NCBI RefSeq assembly: GCF_001276715.1 | Contig: NZ_LIUQ01000025.1 | Coordinates: 28,991-92,990, forward strand | DNA length: 64,000 bases | DNA from: Planktothricoides sp. SR001 | GTDB taxonomy: Bacteria > Cyanobacteriota > Cyanobacteriia > Cyanobacteriales > Laspinemataceae | Direction: 5' to 3' | In this document: positions 26,672 through 35,417 of the stretch, piece by piece | Layout of the letters: every line of letters begins with the position of its first letter | How positions within the stretch are numbered: position 1 is the stretch's first letter | Translations under genes and position numbers: made by a program | The notes under the pieces: model-generated | Databases searched by the model: none | What the model saw: only the letters and a program-made list of their open reading frames with translations | Told to the model about the DNA's origin: nothing

Positions 26672-28123
26672 ATGAGTCCTCAAGCACAACTGGTCATGCT
26701 GCTTTGGCTGCCATTTGTCTTGTATATTTTTAAACGCTATTCACCCTCAGTCGGGGTGATGGTTGGGATTATTGGAGGTTGGCTGTTTCTTCCTTGGAAA
26801 TCAGGATTCAAAATCCCGCTACTTCCTGCGTACGATAAAATGGGTGCAACTGGCTATTCGGCATTAGTTGGGGTGGCCATCTTTGATTCTCAACGCTTCA
26901 ATAAGTTCAAATTAGGTTCGCTAGAATACCCAATGCTCCTCTGGTGTATCAGTTCATTCATCAGTTCAATCAGCAATGGGCTAGGACCTTACGATGGATT
27001 AGCTTCATCCCTGGCTAAAACCATGACTTGGGGAGTGCCTTATTTTTTGGGTCGGATTTATTTCAATAATCTGGCGGGGATTCGCGAGTTGGCCATTGGT
27101 ATATTTGCTGCTGGAGTTATTTACGTTCCTTTGGCTCTTTACGAAATTCGCATGAGTCCCGTATTGCATAAGATGATCTATGGCGGCTATCCCCGTGGAA
27201 TCGCTTCGATCATGCAAGCAAAACGATATGGAGGATTTAGACCGTTTGTGTTTATGGAACATGGGCTGGAGTTGGGTGTTTGGTTCATGGCCACGAGCTT
27301 AATTGGAATTTGGCTGTGGAGAAGTGGGGTGTTGAAAAAATTATGGAATCAGCCCATGATCTTACTGATTCCTTTGATGCTGATTACATTTGTGTTGGTG
27401 AAATCAACTGGAGCTTGGGGATTACTGGGTTTCGGGTTAACGATTATGCTAGTTGCTCAGTTTTTAAAGTTATCACTCCCTTTAGTCGGTTTAGTATTAC
27501 TGATTTTTTATTACTTATATATTGCTTGTACTGGTTTATTTCATGGAGGTGATATCATTGCTTTTTTGTACCAGCTAGGAATACCATACGAGCGAGTATC
27601 TTCTCTTGAATTTAGATTTGCTAATGAAGAAATTATGGGAGGATGGGCTCGTCATAGAATTCTTTTTGGCTGGGGAGGATGGGGGAGAAACTTTCCTCCT
27701 GACTTTGAAACGATTCCCGATAGCTTATATATTCAAATTTTTGGTGTCAATGGTATGTTTGGTGTGTTGACTTGGGGACTTGCTATTCTTTTACCTGTCT
27801 GTTGTTTTTGCTTACGTTATCCTGCCAAAAATTGGTTTCACCCCAAGGTAGCACCTGCGGCAGCGATCGCAACTGTCTTGCCATTGTACGTCCTAGATTG
27901 CCTACAAAACTCAATGATTAACCCTATCTATGCTTTCATGTGTGGCGGTTTAACAGGAGTGGCATCAAGTCCTCCAGAAAGCTTAAAAGATAAACCATCA
28001 AAAAAATCATCAAAACCCAGGTACGCCAAATCTACTCCGCAACAAAGTCAAGTGAGAAAAGGACGGAACCGACAGGGACACCGAAGAAATAAAGTCCGAA
28101 GATCACCCAAAAATATGATATGA
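26672..28123 (+). CDS. Polytopic O-antigen polymerase/ligase-like protein
   Basis: A 483-residue protein with about ten hydrophobic segments and a large loop (about residues 295-355) containing RFANEEIMGGWARHRILFGWGGWGRNF, the arrangement of Wzy/WaaL-type proteins, in which a periplasmic loop carries functional Arg/His residues. The last 45 residues are strongly basic (KKSSKPRYAK, RRNKVRRSP) and probably cytosolic. Its position after flippase and GT genes fits repeat-unit polymerisation. Sequence in this family is poorly conserved, so polymerase versus ligase cannot be decided. Confidence 0.75.
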   Translation: MSPQAQLVMLLWLPFVLYIFKRYSPSVGVMVGIIGGWLFLPWKSGFKIPLLPAYDKMGATGYSALVGVAIFDSQRFNKFKLGSLEYPMLLWCISSFISSISNGLGPYDGLASSLAKTMTWGVPYFLGRIYFNNLAGIRELAIGIFAAGVIYVPLALYEIRMSPVLHKMIYGGYPRGIASIMQAKRYGGFRPFVFMEHGLELGVWFMATSLIGIWLWRSGVLKKLWNQPMILLIPLMLITFVLVKSTGAWGLLGFGLTIMLVAQFLKLSLPLVGLVLLIFYYLYIACTGLFHGGDIIAFLYQLGIPYERVSSLEFRFANEEIMGGWARHRILFGWGGWGRNFPPDFETIPDSLYIQIFGVNGMFGVLTWGLAILLPVCCFCLRYPAKNWFHPKVAPAAAIATVLPLYVLDCLQNSMINPIYAFMCGGLTGVASSPPESLKDKPSKKSSKPRYAKSTPQQSQVRKGRNRQGHRRNKVRRSPKNMI

Positions 28124-28580
28124 TTCACAAGAAATCACGGATCATAGTTCAGATAAGCAGTCATGCCAAATAAATTGCACACCCTGATTCGCTGAAACCC
28201 TTGCAACGACCATTCCGTTGGGATGAAATTATTTTTGTCCTCTTGCTTAAAAACGGAGCAGTGATTTTAAGATTTTTTTTGATTTAAAACAATTGAAAAA
28301 TATGTAAAGTATATAATATTTTTTTTTGATTCCTTCATCTAGGATAAGGAGCAAGTAAAATAGGCTAAAATCAAATTTATACCATATACAAAAAATCATG
28401 CAACACTAGGGTACGCCCAAATTAATCTCGTAATTGTATCAATAATTTTTAATTTGGTATTCAAAGCTAAATTAATAAAAAATATTCAGCAAAAAAATAA
28501 TATAACAGAGTAAAATATGATAAATTAATGAACAAACATAAAAATTATTTTGACAAGAATTTTTTTGTGAAGAATAAAAC
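28124..28580. other. AT-rich spacer with remnant sequence
   Basis: The 457 bp hold the left copy of a 97-bp inverted repeat (28154-28250) and then about 300 bp of AT-rich DNA with no gene. The polysaccharide operon probably breaks here, so the GT gene at 28581 would need its own promoter. Confidence 0.6.
28154..28250 (-). repeat. 97-bp repeat, inverted copy of 31288-31384
   Basis: Reverse complement matches 31288-31384 at about 93 of 97 positions with no gaps. The outer end (TTAAGCAAGAGGAC read leftward) corresponds to sulfotransferase codons at the other copy; the rest contains TTTCAGCGAATCAGGGTGTG. Confidence 0.92.
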
Positions 28581-29546
28581 ATGATGCGTCTTGCTATTGT
28601 TATCATTAACTATCGGACACCTAAACTGGTAATCGATTGTTTAGGCTCGCTGGAAAATGAAATCACCGTCAATCGCGATTGTGTGGTTGTGGTCGATAAT
28701 TGTTCTGGAGATAACTCAGTCGATCAAATTGAGCAGGCCATTACTGACCACCAATGGTCACAGTGGGTTAAGCTCATCCCTTCTCCCGTCAATGGGGGAT
28801 TTTCTGCTGGGAATAATCTGGGGATTCAAGCGGTTAATGCTGAGGCTTATATCTTGTTAAATAGTGATACGATTGTGCGACCAGGGGCGATCGCCTCCCT
28901 GCTGGCCGCCATGCAAAGCCATCCCGGTGTGGGTCTGATTAGTCCACGTTTGGAGGAACCAGACGGCACTCCCCAGATTAGCTGTTTTCGCGACTCTTCA
29001 CCGATTACTGAGTTTATCCGAGCCGCCGCGACAGGAGTGATTACTCAGCTATTAAAACGATATGATATCCCAATTCCGGTATCGGACGAACCCATCGAAC
29101 CCGATTGGACTGCCTTTGCTTGTGTGTTAATTCGCGCTGAAGTGATTAAACAGGTGGGTTTGATGGATCAAGGATATTTTATGTATCGTGAGGATAATGA
29201 CTATTGTCGCCGTGCCCGGAATGCTGGGTGGAAAATATTATATTGGCCAACAGCCAGAGTGGTTCATTTGGTCGGTGGTAGTGGATCCGTTCAGTCCGAT
29301 TTGGCGAAGAGAAAACGTCCTCCAGCCTATTTATATGCTTCTCGGTCTCGGTATTTTGCCAAGCACTATGGTCAAGCTGGACTTTTGATGGCCAATTTAC
29401 TTTGGCTTGCTGGTCGGACTATTTCTCTGAGTCGTGAAATAATTGGGAAGAAACAGCCCCATACTTGTGAATACCAAGCTCGTGATATTTGGCTCAACTG
29501 CTGGCAACCGATGAAATCCCCCAAATTACCTGGGCAAACTAATTAA
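28581..29546 (+). CDS. Family 2 glycosyltransferase, rhamnosyltransferase-like
   Basis: A 321-residue GT-A protein: LAIVIINYRTPKLVIDCLGSL, VVVDNCSGDNS, GFSAGNNLGIQ, and LLNSDTIV as the DxD-equivalent. Later blocks FMYREDNDYCRRARNAGWKI and ARVVHLVGGSG are typical of WbbL-like rhamnosyltransferases and relatives. Two adjacent ATGs (28581, 28584). The last 55 residues (LWLAGRTISLSREIIGKKQP...) are duplicated at 30460-30623. It begins the second half of the polysaccharide cluster. Confidence 0.9.
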   Translation: MMRLAIVIINYRTPKLVIDCLGSLENEITVNRDCVVVVDNCSGDNSVDQIEQAITDHQWSQWVKLIPSPVNGGFSAGNNLGIQAVNAEAYILLNSDTIVRPGAIASLLAAMQSHPGVGLISPRLEEPDGTPQISCFRDSSPITEFIRAAATGVITQLLKRYDIPIPVSDEPIEPDWTAFACVLIRAEVIKQVGLMDQGYFMYREDNDYCRRARNAGWKILYWPTARVVHLVGGSGSVQSDLAKRKRPPAYLYASRSRYFAKHYGQAGLLMANLLWLAGRTISLSREIIGKKQPHTCEYQARDIWLNCWQPMKSPKLPGQTN

Positions 29547-29585
29547 TCAGCAGCAAAGAGAATTGATTAGGGAGAGAAAAAATTT

Positions 29586-29757
29586 ATGATTATCCCCAGT
29601 TTATTGACTACAGTCGTTATCGTTTTCAACTGAAGCCTTATTTGCCTGAATCAGCCGTTATTTGATCAATATAGCGTGTTGCCGGTCTTTGTTGTACGAT
29701 TATTTGATCAATCAAAAGAAGAGTTGGAATGTTTTTGTCAATTGATTGGTTGCAACG
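29586..29757 (+). pseudogene. Decayed fragment of a sulfotransferase gene
   Basis: About 170 bp align with 31041-31190 of the larger sulfotransferase: FIDYSRYRFQLKPY matches LIDYSRYSFQIKSY, RVLPVFVVRLFDQSKEELE matches RVLPVFFERLFYQPQTELE, and CQLIG matches CQFIG. In-frame stops and small deletions destroy it. It follows the GT gene exactly as the intact-length copy follows the duplicated GT tail, so it is a relic of a segmental duplication. Confidence 0.85.
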
Positions 29758-29787
29758 ATAGAATATTATAAAGGAAAAAAACTGATT

Positions 29788-30372
29788 ATGGTCACAAAGC
29801 AAGATCCGATAACAAGTGAACCAGAACCAGAAGCCAATAATGATCTAGGACTCTGGGAGCAAATCAAAGAAGATTGGATAGCTCATAAGTGCGATTGGAC
29901 AAAGCCGGGATTTCGGGCAATAGCAGTTCAGCGATTTGGGGTCTGGAGAATGAAGATTCAGCCAAAGCTACTTCGGGCGCCCTTTAGTCTTCTTTACCAG
30001 GCTTTTTATCGGAAGATCCGAAACACCTATGGGATTGAATTGCCCTACACGGCGAAGCTTGGTCGCCGTGTAATTATTGAGCATCAACATGGGATTATTA
30101 TTCATGGGTGGGCTGTAATTGGCAACGATTGTGTTATTCGTCAAGGTGTGACAATTGGGAATCGTTACCGGGAGCGTCCAAAGGATGCCCCAAAGCTTGG
30201 TCAGCGGGTTAATGTCGGTGCAGGGGCAAAAATATTGGGTAATGTAACCATTGGTGATGATGTCAACATTGGGGCCAATGCTGTGGTGCTATCAGATATT
30301 CCTTCTGGAAAAACTGTTGTTGGCATTCCGGCAAAAATTATTAACAGCAAAAATTCCCCAGACAATGCTTAG
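29788..30372 (+). CDS. Serine-acetyltransferase-like hexapeptide acyltransferase
   Basis: A 194-residue protein from the ATG at 29788, preceded by AAGGA; an upstream TTG at 29746 would extend into the sulfotransferase relic and is unlikely. After a helical N-terminus (LWEQIKEDWIAHKCDW), the left-handed beta-helix begins near residue 80 with ELPYTAKLGRRVIIEHQHGIIIHGWAVIG and hexapeptides CVIRQGVTIGN, VNVGAGAKILG, VTIGDDVNIGANAVV, ending KTVVGIPAKI. Such enzymes use acyl-CoA; within a sugar cluster it probably O-acetylates a glycan rather than serine. Located between two copies of a duplicated segment, so it may have entered by recombination. Confidence 0.88.
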   Translation: MVTKQDPITSEPEPEANNDLGLWEQIKEDWIAHKCDWTKPGFRAIAVQRFGVWRMKIQPKLLRAPFSLLYQAFYRKIRNTYGIELPYTAKLGRRVIIEHQHGIIIHGWAVIGNDCVIRQGVTIGNRYRERPKDAPKLGQRVNVGAGAKILGNVTIGDDVNIGANAVVLSDIPSGKTVVGIPAKIINSKNSPDNA

Positions 30373-30459
30373 ATAAGAAATATGGACTGCCTATAAATTG
30401 GTTAGTAGATCAGAAATTCTCACAAGCTTTCGATACTGTGATGCTGAAATATATTCACA

Positions 30460-30623
30460 ACCAGATGGTGAATGTCCTTTGGCTTTCTGGTCGGAGTAGT
30501 TCTCTGAGTCGTGAAATAATTGGTAAGAAACAGCCCCATACTTGTGAATACCAAGCTCTTGATATTTGGATCAACTTGTGGGAAGCGATGAAGCCCCCCA
30601 AATTACCTGGGCAAGATAATTAA
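30460..30623 (+). pseudogene. Duplicated 3' end of the upstream glycosyltransferase gene
   Basis: This segment repeats 29385-29546: NVLWLSGRSSSLSREIIGKK and PHTCEYQALDIWINLWEAMK correspond to residues 265-321 of the GT encoded at 28581. It ends with the same PPKLPGQ-N tail and stop, and is followed by the same AATTAATCAGC spacer. No GT catalytic domain precedes it, so it is a relic rather than a gene. Confidence 0.9.
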
Positions 30624-30642
30624 TCAGCGGGAGAAAAAATTG

Positions 30643-31633
30643 ATGAGCGATCGCCCACACTTTATCATCATTGGCGCCATGAAATGCGCCACCAGTAGCT
30701 TGCATAAGCAACTTGCTTTGCCACCCGGTATTTTTATGTCTGAACTGAAAGAACCCAACTTTTTCAGTAATGATGAGCAGTACGCTCAGGGAATTGAATG
30801 GGATCAATCCCACTTGGCTGCCGCTGATACCCATGACCTCTTTGGTGAGTCGAGTACCCATTACACCAAGTTACCCACCTACCCACAGATCATCACACGA
30901 CTTCAAAAACATTTGCCTGACGTGAAGCTAATTTATGTTATGCGCCATCTGATTGACCGACGGGTATCCCAATATATCCAAGAATGGAGTGAATGCCGGA
31001 TTTCTGTGGAAATCAATCAAGCGATTTATAACCATCCCGAGTTGATTGACTACAGTCGTTATAGTTTTCAGATCAAGTCTTATTTTGAAGCTTTTGGTCA
31101 AGATCGCGTGTTGCCGGTGTTTTTTGAACGGTTATTTTATCAGCCACAGACCGAGTTGGAACGGATTTGTCAATTTATTGGTTACAAGGGTCAACCGATT
31201 TGGGATGCACAAGTGAACGCTCAAAATATTTCTAATCAGCGAATGCGGAAGAGTGCATGGCGGGACGTTTTGGTTGAGCTTCCTTTCTTAAGCAAGGGGA
31301 CAAAAATAATTGCATCCCAACGGAATAGTCGGTGCAAGGGTTTCAGCGAATCAGGGTGTGCAATTTATTTGGCATGACTGCTTAAAACAAATTCGCCAGA
31401 ACTTAATCCCCAAGAATTTTCGCACTGGGGTACGCAGTTTGTGGACTTTGCAACAGCGACCAGAACTGAAATCAGAACAGGTGGCATACTTATAGGGGAT
31501 GTTTAATCAAGACCCGGGGCTTCTGGGATCTTGGTTGGGCATTGAATTGTCTTATGAGACGTTTAAAAATACTGTAAAGGCTCGTTCCTATCAATGGATT
31601 GACCGTTCTGATGTGATACAACCGAAACAGTAG
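30643..31633 (+). pseudogene. Sulfotransferase gene disrupted near its 3' end
   Basis: The first 220 codons are intact: FIIIGAMKCATSSLHKQL is the PAPS 5'-phosphosulfate loop, FGESSTHYTKLP and LIYVMRHLIDRRVSQY (3'-phosphate R-x7-S) follow. After LSKGTKIIASQ the frame leaves the family and stops at 31377. The expected C-terminus resumes in another frame (LKQIRQNLIPKNFRTGVRSL, LWTLQQRPELKSEQVAYL), hits a TAG at 31493, and continues in that frame as MFNQDPGLLGSWLGIELSYE to a TAG at 31631. So there are at least a frameshift or insertion and a nonsense codon. The intact protein would transfer sulfate from PAPS to the polysaccharide. RBS GGGAG precedes the ATG at 30643. Some N-terminal product may still be made. 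Confidence 0.88.
31288..31384 (+). repeat. 97-bp repeat, right copy, within the sulfotransferase break point
   Basis: Inverted partner of 28154-28250. It covers the last sulfotransferase codons in the original frame (LSKGTKII) and the foreign stretch that causes the frame change. Confidence 0.92.
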
Positions 31634-31678
31634 CAAAGTAATGACCTAAGATCAGACCTTAAACCTGGGAGAGGAAGC

Positions 31679-32704
31679 ATGAGTAAACTTGGCATCGTTA
31701 TAATTGGTCGCAATGAGGGAGAACGTCTGCGTCGTTCACTCAACGCAGCGCTGGGCAAAGGACATCATATTGTTTATGTCGATTCTGCATCGACTGATGG
31801 CAGTGTCGAGTTGGCTAAAGAGATGGGAATCGATGTGGTAGAACTTGACCCCTCAAAACCTTTTGCCTCACCGCGATCGCGCCATGAAGGTTTCCAGCAT
31901 TTAATCAAAGTGGATCCCGAAATAAAATACGTTCAATTCATTGATGGTGATTGTGAACTGATTTCTGGGTGGCTGGAACGTGGGGTTAGTGAACTGGATG
32001 CGCGATCGGATATTGCCGTGGTATCCGGAAGACGGCGAGAACGCTTTCCGGAAAGCTCGATTTATAATCGACTTGCCGATATTGAGTGGGACACGCCCAT
32101 TGGGGAAGTCAAATATTGCCACGGTGACGCCATGATGCGGGTGGCAGCCTATCAGCAAGTTGGCGGTTTTAATCCCGGTTTAATTGGTGGGGGTGAACCG
32201 GAACTATGTGTCAGGTTCCGTCGCGAAGGCTGGAAAATTCTGCGAGTTGATTGCGAAATGACCTGGCATGATGCAGATATCACCCGTTTCAGTCAGTGGT
32301 GGAAACGGAATATTCGAGTGGGTCACGCTTATGCCGAAGGTTCTTGGCTGCAAGGTCGCAGCCCCCAACGTCATTGGGTCAAAGAAAGCCGCAGTATTTG
32401 GTTTTGGGGCTTAGTTGTGCCTTTAATTGCTTTAGTATTGGCATGGCCAACTAAAGGCTTAAGTTTATTATTATTGTTAGGATATCCGATTTTAACCTAT
32501 CGGATTTACTGTCGAACTATACAACAAAGAGGACTTACCTCAGCAGATGCTTTTTTGTTTGCTTGGACTTGTGTAGTGGCGAAATTCCCGTTGGTACAAG
32601 GCCAGCTAAATTTTCATCTGAATCGCTTGATTGGCCGTCAGACCAAACTGGTTGAATACAAAGATGTTTCCCAGATCGAGCGAGATCCTCAAGTAACACC
32701 CTAG
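31679..32704 (+). CDS. Family 2 glycosyltransferase with C-terminal membrane segments
   Basis: A 341-residue protein: LGIVIIGRNEGERLRRSL, VDSASTDGSVELA, and DGD (about 80-82 in VQFIDGDCELISGW) are the GT-A nucleotide-sugar and metal sites. GGGEPELCVRFRREGW is the acceptor-side ED-equivalent. Two hydrophobic segments at about 240-258 and 262-275 anchor it to the membrane. RBS GGGAGAGGAAGC lies directly before the ATG. Sits between the sulfotransferase relic and GT4 genes. Confidence 0.9.
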   Translation: MSKLGIVIIGRNEGERLRRSLNAALGKGHHIVYVDSASTDGSVELAKEMGIDVVELDPSKPFASPRSRHEGFQHLIKVDPEIKYVQFIDGDCELISGWLERGVSELDARSDIAVVSGRRRERFPESSIYNRLADIEWDTPIGEVKYCHGDAMMRVAAYQQVGGFNPGLIGGGEPELCVRFRREGWKILRVDCEMTWHDADITRFSQWWKRNIRVGHAYAEGSWLQGRSPQRHWVKESRSIWFWGLVVPLIALVLAWPTKGLSLLLLLGYPILTYRIYCRTIQQRGLTSADAFLFAWTCVVAKFPLVQGQLNFHLNRLIGRQTKLVEYKDVSQIERDPQVTP

Positions 32705-32763
32705 ACTGCTGATATAAGCGTTCAGTTTTTATCATTTGTTCAGAGAGATACTAAGAGCCTAAT

Positions 32764-34035
32764 ATGAGCCGGAAAAAACTAAAACTTTTATTGATTATTG
32801 AACAATGTAATCCCGAAAAATCATCAGTCCCTTTAGAGGGGTACAATTACTTTCATGAAATTAATCAGTTATTCGATGCCACTTTGGTCACTCACGAAAG
32901 AAATCAAAAAGCTCTGGAAAAACTGGGATATAAAAATATTGTTTATATGCTTGAAAGTGACTTGAATAAAAAATATCATCGCTTAGTTTCCCATGTAACA
33001 ACGATTAGAGGTAAAAGAAATTGGCCTTTGTATAATGCTTTGCGTTATCCAATTTATGCCGAATTTAATCAAAAAGTCTATCAACAGTTTAAACAGCAAA
33101 TTCTGCAAGGGGAATATGATATCGTTCACGCTTTGACCCCGATGATGCCGAGATACCCCGTCAAAGCGGTTAAACTTTGTCAAAAAACCCCGTTTATCAT
33201 TGGCCCGGTTAATGGGGGAGTCCCTTTTCCTGCTGGGTTTGAAGAAATTGCTAAACAGGAATTTGCTCAGTTTAATTTTTTAAGGACTTTGGGTCGCTAT
33301 TTAATCCCCGGTTATGTAGAAACTTACAAAAAAGCCGATCGCGTTTTGGCTGGTTCAACCTATACCTTAAACAATTTAAAAGAAATGTTTTCTCTGTCCG
33401 ATGACCGGATTAGTCTATTTTATGAAAATGGCATTACAAGCAATTTTTTAGAAACCGAAAAATCCTTGACTCCCAAAGAAAAAGTCCACCTGCTATTTGT
33501 CGGCAGACTGGTGCCTTACAAGGGAGCAGATATGGTCATGGAAGCCTTGGGACGTTTAGAACCATCTCTGCAAAATAAAATTATATTTACCATTGTGGGG
33601 GATGGCTCAGAAAAAAGGTTCTTAGAACAAAAATCCCAAGAACTTGGTTTGACTCATTTGGTAAATTTTGCCGGATGGGTGACACAACAACAGACCCTCG
33701 AATACTATCAAAATTCTGATATTTTTTGCTTTCCCTCTATCCGAGAATTTGGCGGGGCTGTGGTACTCGAAGCAATGGCTTGTGGGTTGCCTTGTATTGT
33801 GGTGAATAATGGGGGAATTGGAGAATATGTGACGGAAGAAACTGGGTTTAAAATTGAGCCAAAATCAAAAGATCATTTAATTTTAGAATTGGTTAATTGC
33901 ATTAAAGTTTTAGTCGAAGATGATAGTCTGAGAAACGAGATGTCTTGGAAATCCAGAGAACGAGTGAGAGAATTTACCTGGCAAAATAAAGCGCAGGCGA
34001 TCGCACAGATTTATGAGGAGATTTTGAAAAAATAA
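32764..34035 (+). CDS. Family 4 glycosyltransferase
   Basis: A 423-residue GT-B protein. The N-terminal half includes PFIIGPVNGGVPFPAGF. The C-terminal half shows KVHLLFVGRLVPYKGADMVM, IIFTIVGDGSEKRFL, VNFAGWV, and the donor-site EFGGAVVLEAMACGLPCIVV, with the E-x7-E pattern of GT4. It adds a hexose or similar sugar from a nucleotide donor, retaining configuration. It follows the preceding GT2 gene by 59 bp. Confidence 0.9.
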   Translation: MSRKKLKLLLIIEQCNPEKSSVPLEGYNYFHEINQLFDATLVTHERNQKALEKLGYKNIVYMLESDLNKKYHRLVSHVTTIRGKRNWPLYNALRYPIYAEFNQKVYQQFKQQILQGEYDIVHALTPMMPRYPVKAVKLCQKTPFIIGPVNGGVPFPAGFEEIAKQEFAQFNFLRTLGRYLIPGYVETYKKADRVLAGSTYTLNNLKEMFSLSDDRISLFYENGITSNFLETEKSLTPKEKVHLLFVGRLVPYKGADMVMEALGRLEPSLQNKIIFTIVGDGSEKRFLEQKSQELGLTHLVNFAGWVTQQQTLEYYQNSDIFCFPSIREFGGAVVLEAMACGLPCIVVNNGGIGEYVTEETGFKIEPKSKDHLILELVNCIKVLVEDDSLRNEMSWKSRERVREFTWQNKAQAIAQIYEEILKK

Positions 34036-34140
34036 AACCTGACTGATTAACTGAATAATTATTCAAGTTAAAATTAAAACCGATTAAATAATAATTCCTG
34101 ATTAATTGGATTTAAACACTCAAAAAATAATTCAAGGAGA

Positions 34141-35373
34141 ATGATGAAAAACTGGATTGGATATTTGATACCAGAATTTCCTGGACAAACACATATTTTT
34201 TACTGGCGGGAACGGGAAGTGCTGGCTGAAATGGGGATTAAAACTGATTTGGTATCTACTCGGCGTCCCCCCAAGGGAATTGCGGCTCATGTTTGGGCAG
34301 AGGAAGCTCAAAAAAATACTTCTTATCTAGCACCACTTTCTTTTCAAGATATTGTTGTTGCCAGCATAGAAATCCTCAAAGCTCGACCCGTTGCTTGGTT
34401 CAATTGCCTGAAAAGCATCATGCAATCTCAGGACACATCTTGGAGTCAGAAACTTCGTCTGTTAGCTTTGGCTTTTATTGCCGGAAAACTTGTGTGGGTG
34501 GGTCGAAAAAACGGCTGGGATCATATCCACGTTCATTCTTGTGCTGATGCTGCCAATATTGCGATGTTTGCCTCAATTCTTTCCCCTCTGACTTATAGTC
34601 TGACGCACCTCGGCCCGACCTTAGAAACCTATGGACCGAATCAAAAACAAAAATGGCAGCACGCATCATTTGCCATCATCGAATCGGAAATGCTGCTCAA
34701 ACGCGCTACCGAGAAGTTGGGTGATTGTCTTCCCGATCAAATTGCGATTTCGCCAATGGGTGTAAATCTTGACGAAATCAAACGTCATAGTCCTTATAAG
34801 CCTTGGGATGGAACTGGTCCGTGCAAAATATTCTCTTGTGGACGGCTTAATCGTGTCAAGGGACATAACTATTTGATAGAAACAGTGGAACAACTCAGAA
34901 AACAAGGGTTTGATATTCGGTTGCAAATTGCTGGGGAAGACGAACAGGGTGGCAGTGGATATCATCAGGAACTGGAGAAAATAATCCGAGAAAAGTCTTT
35001 GTCTGAATCGATTGAGCTTTTAGGCGCAGTTCCTGAACCAAGAATTCGTCAAGGTCTTGAAGAAGCGCATATTTTTGCTTTGGCTAGTTTAAATGAAGGC
35101 ACTTCGATTGCCATCATGGAAGCACTGGCGATGGAAATGCCGGTAATTGTGACGGCTGTGGGTGGCACCCCAGACATGGTTGATGATGGAGTTGATGGGA
35201 TCCTGGTTCCGGCCAAACAACCAGCCGCCATGACTGATGCGATCGCCAACGTCTTACAAAATCCAGAACTTGCCTTGAATCTGAGTCGAGAGTCTCGGAA
35301 AAAAATCGCGGCTAAATATTACCACCGACAGAGTGCTGAGACTTTAGCTAAACTTTTAGAACAGCTATCTTAA
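34141..35373 (+). CDS. Family 4 glycosyltransferase, colanic-acid/EPS type
   Basis: A 410-residue GT-B protein. Starts MMKNWIGYLIPEFPGQTHIF with the SEFPxxSxTF-like opening of colanic-acid GT4s, then HIHVHSCADAANIAMFAS. The C-terminal domain shows KIFSCGRLNRVKGHNYLIE, QIAGEDEQGGSGYHQELE, and EGTSIAIMEALAMEMPVIVT. AAGGAGA abuts the first ATG (34141), so the second ATG at 34144 has better spacing. Sixth glycosyltransferase-cluster gene on this strand. Confidence 0.9.
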   Translation: MMKNWIGYLIPEFPGQTHIFYWREREVLAEMGIKTDLVSTRRPPKGIAAHVWAEEAQKNTSYLAPLSFQDIVVASIEILKARPVAWFNCLKSIMQSQDTSWSQKLRLLALAFIAGKLVWVGRKNGWDHIHVHSCADAANIAMFASILSPLTYSLTHLGPTLETYGPNQKQKWQHASFAIIESEMLLKRATEKLGDCLPDQIAISPMGVNLDEIKRHSPYKPWDGTGPCKIFSCGRLNRVKGHNYLIETVEQLRKQGFDIRLQIAGEDEQGGSGYHQELEKIIREKSLSESIELLGAVPEPRIRQGLEEAHIFALASLNEGTSIAIMEALAMEMPVIVTAVGGTPDMVDDGVDGILVPAKQPAAMTDAIANVLQNPELALNLSRESRKKIAAKYYHRQSAETLAKLLEQLS

Positions 35374-35417
35374 TCTCTGGTTAATTTGAGGTTTTGTCAA
35401 TTTACTTTGAGGAATTT

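Noticed and set aside
29746..29787. Upstream start for the acyltransferase
   Set aside because: These codons come from the sulfotransferase relic; the ATG at 29788 has its own AAGGA.
30438..30623. Small intact gene of 61 codons
   Set aside because: It is a copy of the last 55 codons of the glycosyltransferase at 28581-29546 with no catalytic domain.
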